Source: Prosthecobacter debontii (GTDB lineage: Bacteria > Verrucomicrobiota > Verrucomicrobiia > Verrucomicrobiales > Akkermansiaceae). Taken from it: a stretch of 7,479 bases of DNA. Positions 5,674-7,479 of this stretch are shown here, one piece after another. The stretch lies in contig CAMCYT010000122.1 of assembly GCA_945885485.1 (NCBI GenBank), positions 1 to 7,479 of the forward strand, in the 5' to 3' direction. Under the pieces are notes generated by a model. It was not told the DNA's origin, searched no databases, and worked only from the letters and a program-made list of their open reading frames with translations. How positions within the stretch are numbered: the stretch's first letter is position 1; each line of letters begins with the position of its first letter. Both the position numbers and the translations under genes were made by a program.

Positions 5674-6531
5674 ATGGATAAGGTTACAGCGATTAGCATT
5701 TATGTCACATATGGCTTGGCGGTTTTCTTGTTTCTGTTGGTCGCAGCTGTGAAGGTGATGCTGCGTGCAAATAACACGGGACTGCCACCAGCACTGCCTG
5801 TTGGGAAAGTTCCAGAATGGTGGTACCGGAAGATTGATCTGATAGGTGCAGCGGTGATCACAGCATTTTTCTTTCTCATACTGGTTCTGAATGAATTGGA
5901 AGCTGAGAAAATTAAAGATTATCAAATTACGGCAGCGGATTTGATCTTTAATATTGGACTGCAGTTTTTCTTGGCAGGCTTGGTGATTGCGATCGTATTG
6001 GGGCGTGTCAGCCCGATTCGATGGTTGGGCTTGAAGTGGAAAGATTGGCCTTGGGTTGTGTTGATCGCGCCGGTAACGGTGTTAGCGATGTGGGCGATTT
6101 TCGCTGGGTTGTATGCGATTGGCTATGACACACTAATGGAGAGCTTGGACGTTAAACAGGTTCAGGATACGGTAGAGTTAATTAATGAAACAAAAGATAT
6201 CAGCGTTTTAGTTTTGATGTCGATCACAGCCGTTTTTGTAGCTCCGTTATGTGAGGAAGTGGTATTCCGAGGATATCTTTATCCGGTGCTAAAGAAATTT
6301 AATGGCGTATGGATCGCTTCCGTGGTTTCTGCGCTGATTTTTTCAGCGGCACATGGGAGTATGTCCGCTTTACTTCCGTTGTTTATATTCGGATTAGCGC
6401 TGGTGCTTTTGTATGAAATTACAGGATCGATTTGGGCACCTATCTCTGCACATTTTCTCTTCAATGCTGCAACCGTCACGATACAGATGTTGGTGCGGTT
6501 TGATTTTATTCCTGAGCACGCGCTGAAATGA
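5674..6531 (+). CDS. CPBP-family intramembrane metalloprotease (Rce1/CAAX protease-like)
   Basis: A 285-residue polytopic membrane protein of the CPBP (CAAX protease and bacteriocin-processing) family, whose members are glutamate-type intramembrane endopeptidases. All three family motifs are present, numbered from ATG 5674: EEVVFR at 194-199 (EExxxR), FSAAH at 223-227 (FxxxH) and HFLFN at 260-264 (HxxxN). Hydrophobic segments lie at about 6-28, 55-73, 88-110, 127-150, 177-192, 212-226, 232-248 and 256-274. The start is uncertain. ATG 5674 is followed directly by TM1 but has no Shine-Dalgarno. ATG 5614 adds 20 hydrophilic residues and has an AAAGGA about 8-9 bases upstream, but leaves only 46 bases to the divergent gene. 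The stop overlaps the thiL start (ATGA). Substrate unknown. Bacterial relatives include bacteriocin-immunity and signalling proteases, but nothing here points to one of those roles. No functional link to the divergent efflux genes is evident. Confidence 0.93.
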   Translation: MDKVTAISIYVTYGLAVFLFLLVAAVKVMLRANNTGLPPALPVGKVPEWWYRKIDLIGAAVITAFFFLILVLNELEAEKIKDYQITAADLIFNIGLQFFLAGLVIAIVLGRVSPIRWLGLKWKDWPWVVLIAPVTVLAMWAIFAGLYAIGYDTLMESLDVKQVQDTVELINETKDISVLVLMSITAVFVAPLCEEVVFRGYLYPVLKKFNGVWIASVVSALIFSAAHGSMSALLPLFIFGLALVLLYEITGSIWAPISAHFLFNAATVTIQMLVRFDFIPEHALK

Positions 6532-7409
6532 AAACACTGGAAGGAATCGGAGAGGATGAGCTGATCGCCAGGTTGGTGGAGCTCGTGCCAACGGGAATTA
6601 AAGATGAAGGACCGGGCGATGATTGTGCGGTAGTGGATGATGGAGGTGAGGATTTAGTTTTATTGAAAACCGATGCTTTAGTGGAAGGGGTGCATTTCAT
6701 TAGAGAATCGGATTCACTGAAGGTCGGCTGGAAGGCGGTGGCGCGGGTGGTTTCTGATTTCGCGGCGATGGGTGGTTTTCCCGAAAGGTTTTTAGTCACG
6801 CTTGCACTTCCGGGATCGATAAGTTTGGAATGGGTAGAAAATTTCTATCGGGGCATGGGAACGTGTTTCGAACGTTATGGAGCGGTGTTAGTGGGTGGCG
6901 AGACGTGTAGGGTTCCGAGTGGTTCAGCAGCAGTCATTTCCCTAGCTGCAACAGGTCGGGTGGAGCGGGGGAGTGTGGTAATGAGATCGGGAGGAAACGT
7001 CGGCGATGCAATCTGGGTGACCGGTGAACTGGGTGGATCGCTGGCGGGTAAACATCTCGATTTCACACCTAGGCTCGAGCAGGCACGATGGTTGGTGGAG
7101 CATTTCAAACCGACAGCGATGATGGATCTTTCCGATGGAGTCGCGCGGGATTTGCCAAGACTGGCCATAGCGTCATCTTGCGGATTTCAGTTAGATCAAG
7201 CGGCGATTCCTTTAAGCGAAAATTGCGATGTGAAACAAGCTCTGCAAGATGGGGAGGATTTTGAATTGTTGTTCACATTGCCCGAGGTCCATGGACTAGA
7301 GGACGAATGGCAGCAGAAATTTCCCGAGCTGAAGCTAACGAAAATCGGGATTTTGGTGGAAAAGGGAGCGGGGGATTCGTTAGCGGGGGGCTGGGATCAT
7401 TTTGGGTGA
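6528..7409 (+). CDS. thiL: Thiamine-monophosphate kinase
   Basis: ThiL phosphorylates thiamine monophosphate with ATP to give thiamine pyrophosphate, the last step of cofactor synthesis, in the cytoplasm. The 293-residue protein has the full set of PurM/ThiL-type signatures in order: GPGDDCAVV at 28-36, TDALVEGVHF at 48-57, SDFAAMGG at 76-83, GGET at 123-126, GDAIWVTGELGGS at 159-171, MMDLSDG at 198-204 and GEDFELLF at 242-249, ending with the common GWDHF-type C-terminus. These include the Asp residues that bind Mg and nucleotide. The length is near the short end of the family (about 300-340) but nothing is missing. GGET replaces the more usual GGDT or GGNT. The start ATG 6528 overlaps the protease stop by four bases, so translation is probably coupled. 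The pairing with a CPBP protease looks like simple operon packing. Confidence 0.97.
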   Translation: MKTLEGIGEDELIARLVELVPTGIKDEGPGDDCAVVDDGGEDLVLLKTDALVEGVHFIRESDSLKVGWKAVARVVSDFAAMGGFPERFLVTLALPGSISLEWVENFYRGMGTCFERYGAVLVGGETCRVPSGSAAVISLAATGRVERGSVVMRSGGNVGDAIWVTGELGGSLAGKHLDFTPRLEQARWLVEHFKPTAMMDLSDGVARDLPRLAIASSCGFQLDQAAIPLSENCDVKQALQDGEDFELLFTLPEVHGLEDEWQQKFPELKLTKIGILVEKGAGDSLAGGWDHFG

Positions 7410-7479
7410 GTGATATGTTGCCCTTGTGATTATAACTATAAAAACTCTACATATCGACTGTCCAGTTTTTTGGAATCAG
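7410..7479. other. AT-rich region downstream of thiL, no gene recognised
   Basis: Seventy bases at the right edge are clearly richer in A and T than the preceding gene (for example ATTATAACTATAAAAAC). They contain no convincing start codon with an open frame, no strong GC-rich hairpin plus T-run, and no tRNA. A weak AAAAACT...AGTTTTT pairing with a 16-base loop is visible but unconvincing as a terminator. The region may hold a promoter for a gene outside the window or the edge of another element. Confidence 0.4.

Noticed and set aside
5568..5699. N-terminal extension of the His-rich protein (44 extra residues)
   Set aside because: It would hide the signal peptide, cover the divergent promoter region and overlap the start of the protease gene.
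7438..7477. Possible terminator formed by AAAAACT and AGTTTTT after thiL
   Set aside because: The stem is AT-only apart from one pair, the loop is 16 bases, and the stem itself uses up the T-run, so it does not meet the usual hairpin-plus-U-tract form.

Overview
The window looks like a chromosomal segment of a Gram-negative (double-membrane) bacterium of moderate GC. It holds two divergent transcription units that meet near position 5570-5670. The style of the intergenic palindromes and the overall gene character suggest the PVC group, possibly Verrucomicrobiota. That is an impression from memory and not a demonstrated placement.

Leftward unit (minus strand, 5567 down to 1). Four genes in order: a 113-residue secreted protein very rich in His (5226-5567), a TolC/CzcC-type outer-membrane efflux protein (3881-5095), a CzcB/CusB-type periplasmic adaptor (2734-3846), and a CzcA/CusA-type heavy-metal RND pump (1-2727). 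The pump runs off the left edge; 909 codons are visible. This is the C-B-A order of metal efflux operons with a small His-rich exported protein placed first, a position occupied by czcI in Cupriavidus czcICBA. Gaps are 130, 34 and 6 bases. The RND gene is the largest gene here; because it has no stop inside the window it can be missed by simple ORF listing.

The efflux module has several non-textbook features. The adaptor has almost no spacer between its two lipoyl half-motifs, so there is no room for the usual alpha-helical hairpin. It ends in a His/Asp/Glu-rich segment followed by a predicted C-terminal membrane anchor. The pump's TM4 carries a CusA-like AIG...D......EN frame with extra acidic residues (VDDAIVDVEN) instead of the CzcA DFG...DGA form. 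The metal cannot be decided from sequence alone. Short GC-rich palindromes sit in the operon gaps, and one of them contains the stop codon of the outer-membrane gene.

Rightward unit (plus strand, about 5674 to 7409). A CPBP-family (Rce1/CAAX-type) intramembrane protease overlaps by four bases (ATGA) with thiL, encoding thiamine-monophosphate kinase. This pair looks like ordinary chromosomal content and is visibly lower in GC than the efflux genes in the stretches I counted.

The final 70 bases (7410-7479) are AT-rich with no gene that I can recognise. No RNA gene, CRISPR array, complete insertion sequence or metal-responsive regulator gene was seen.
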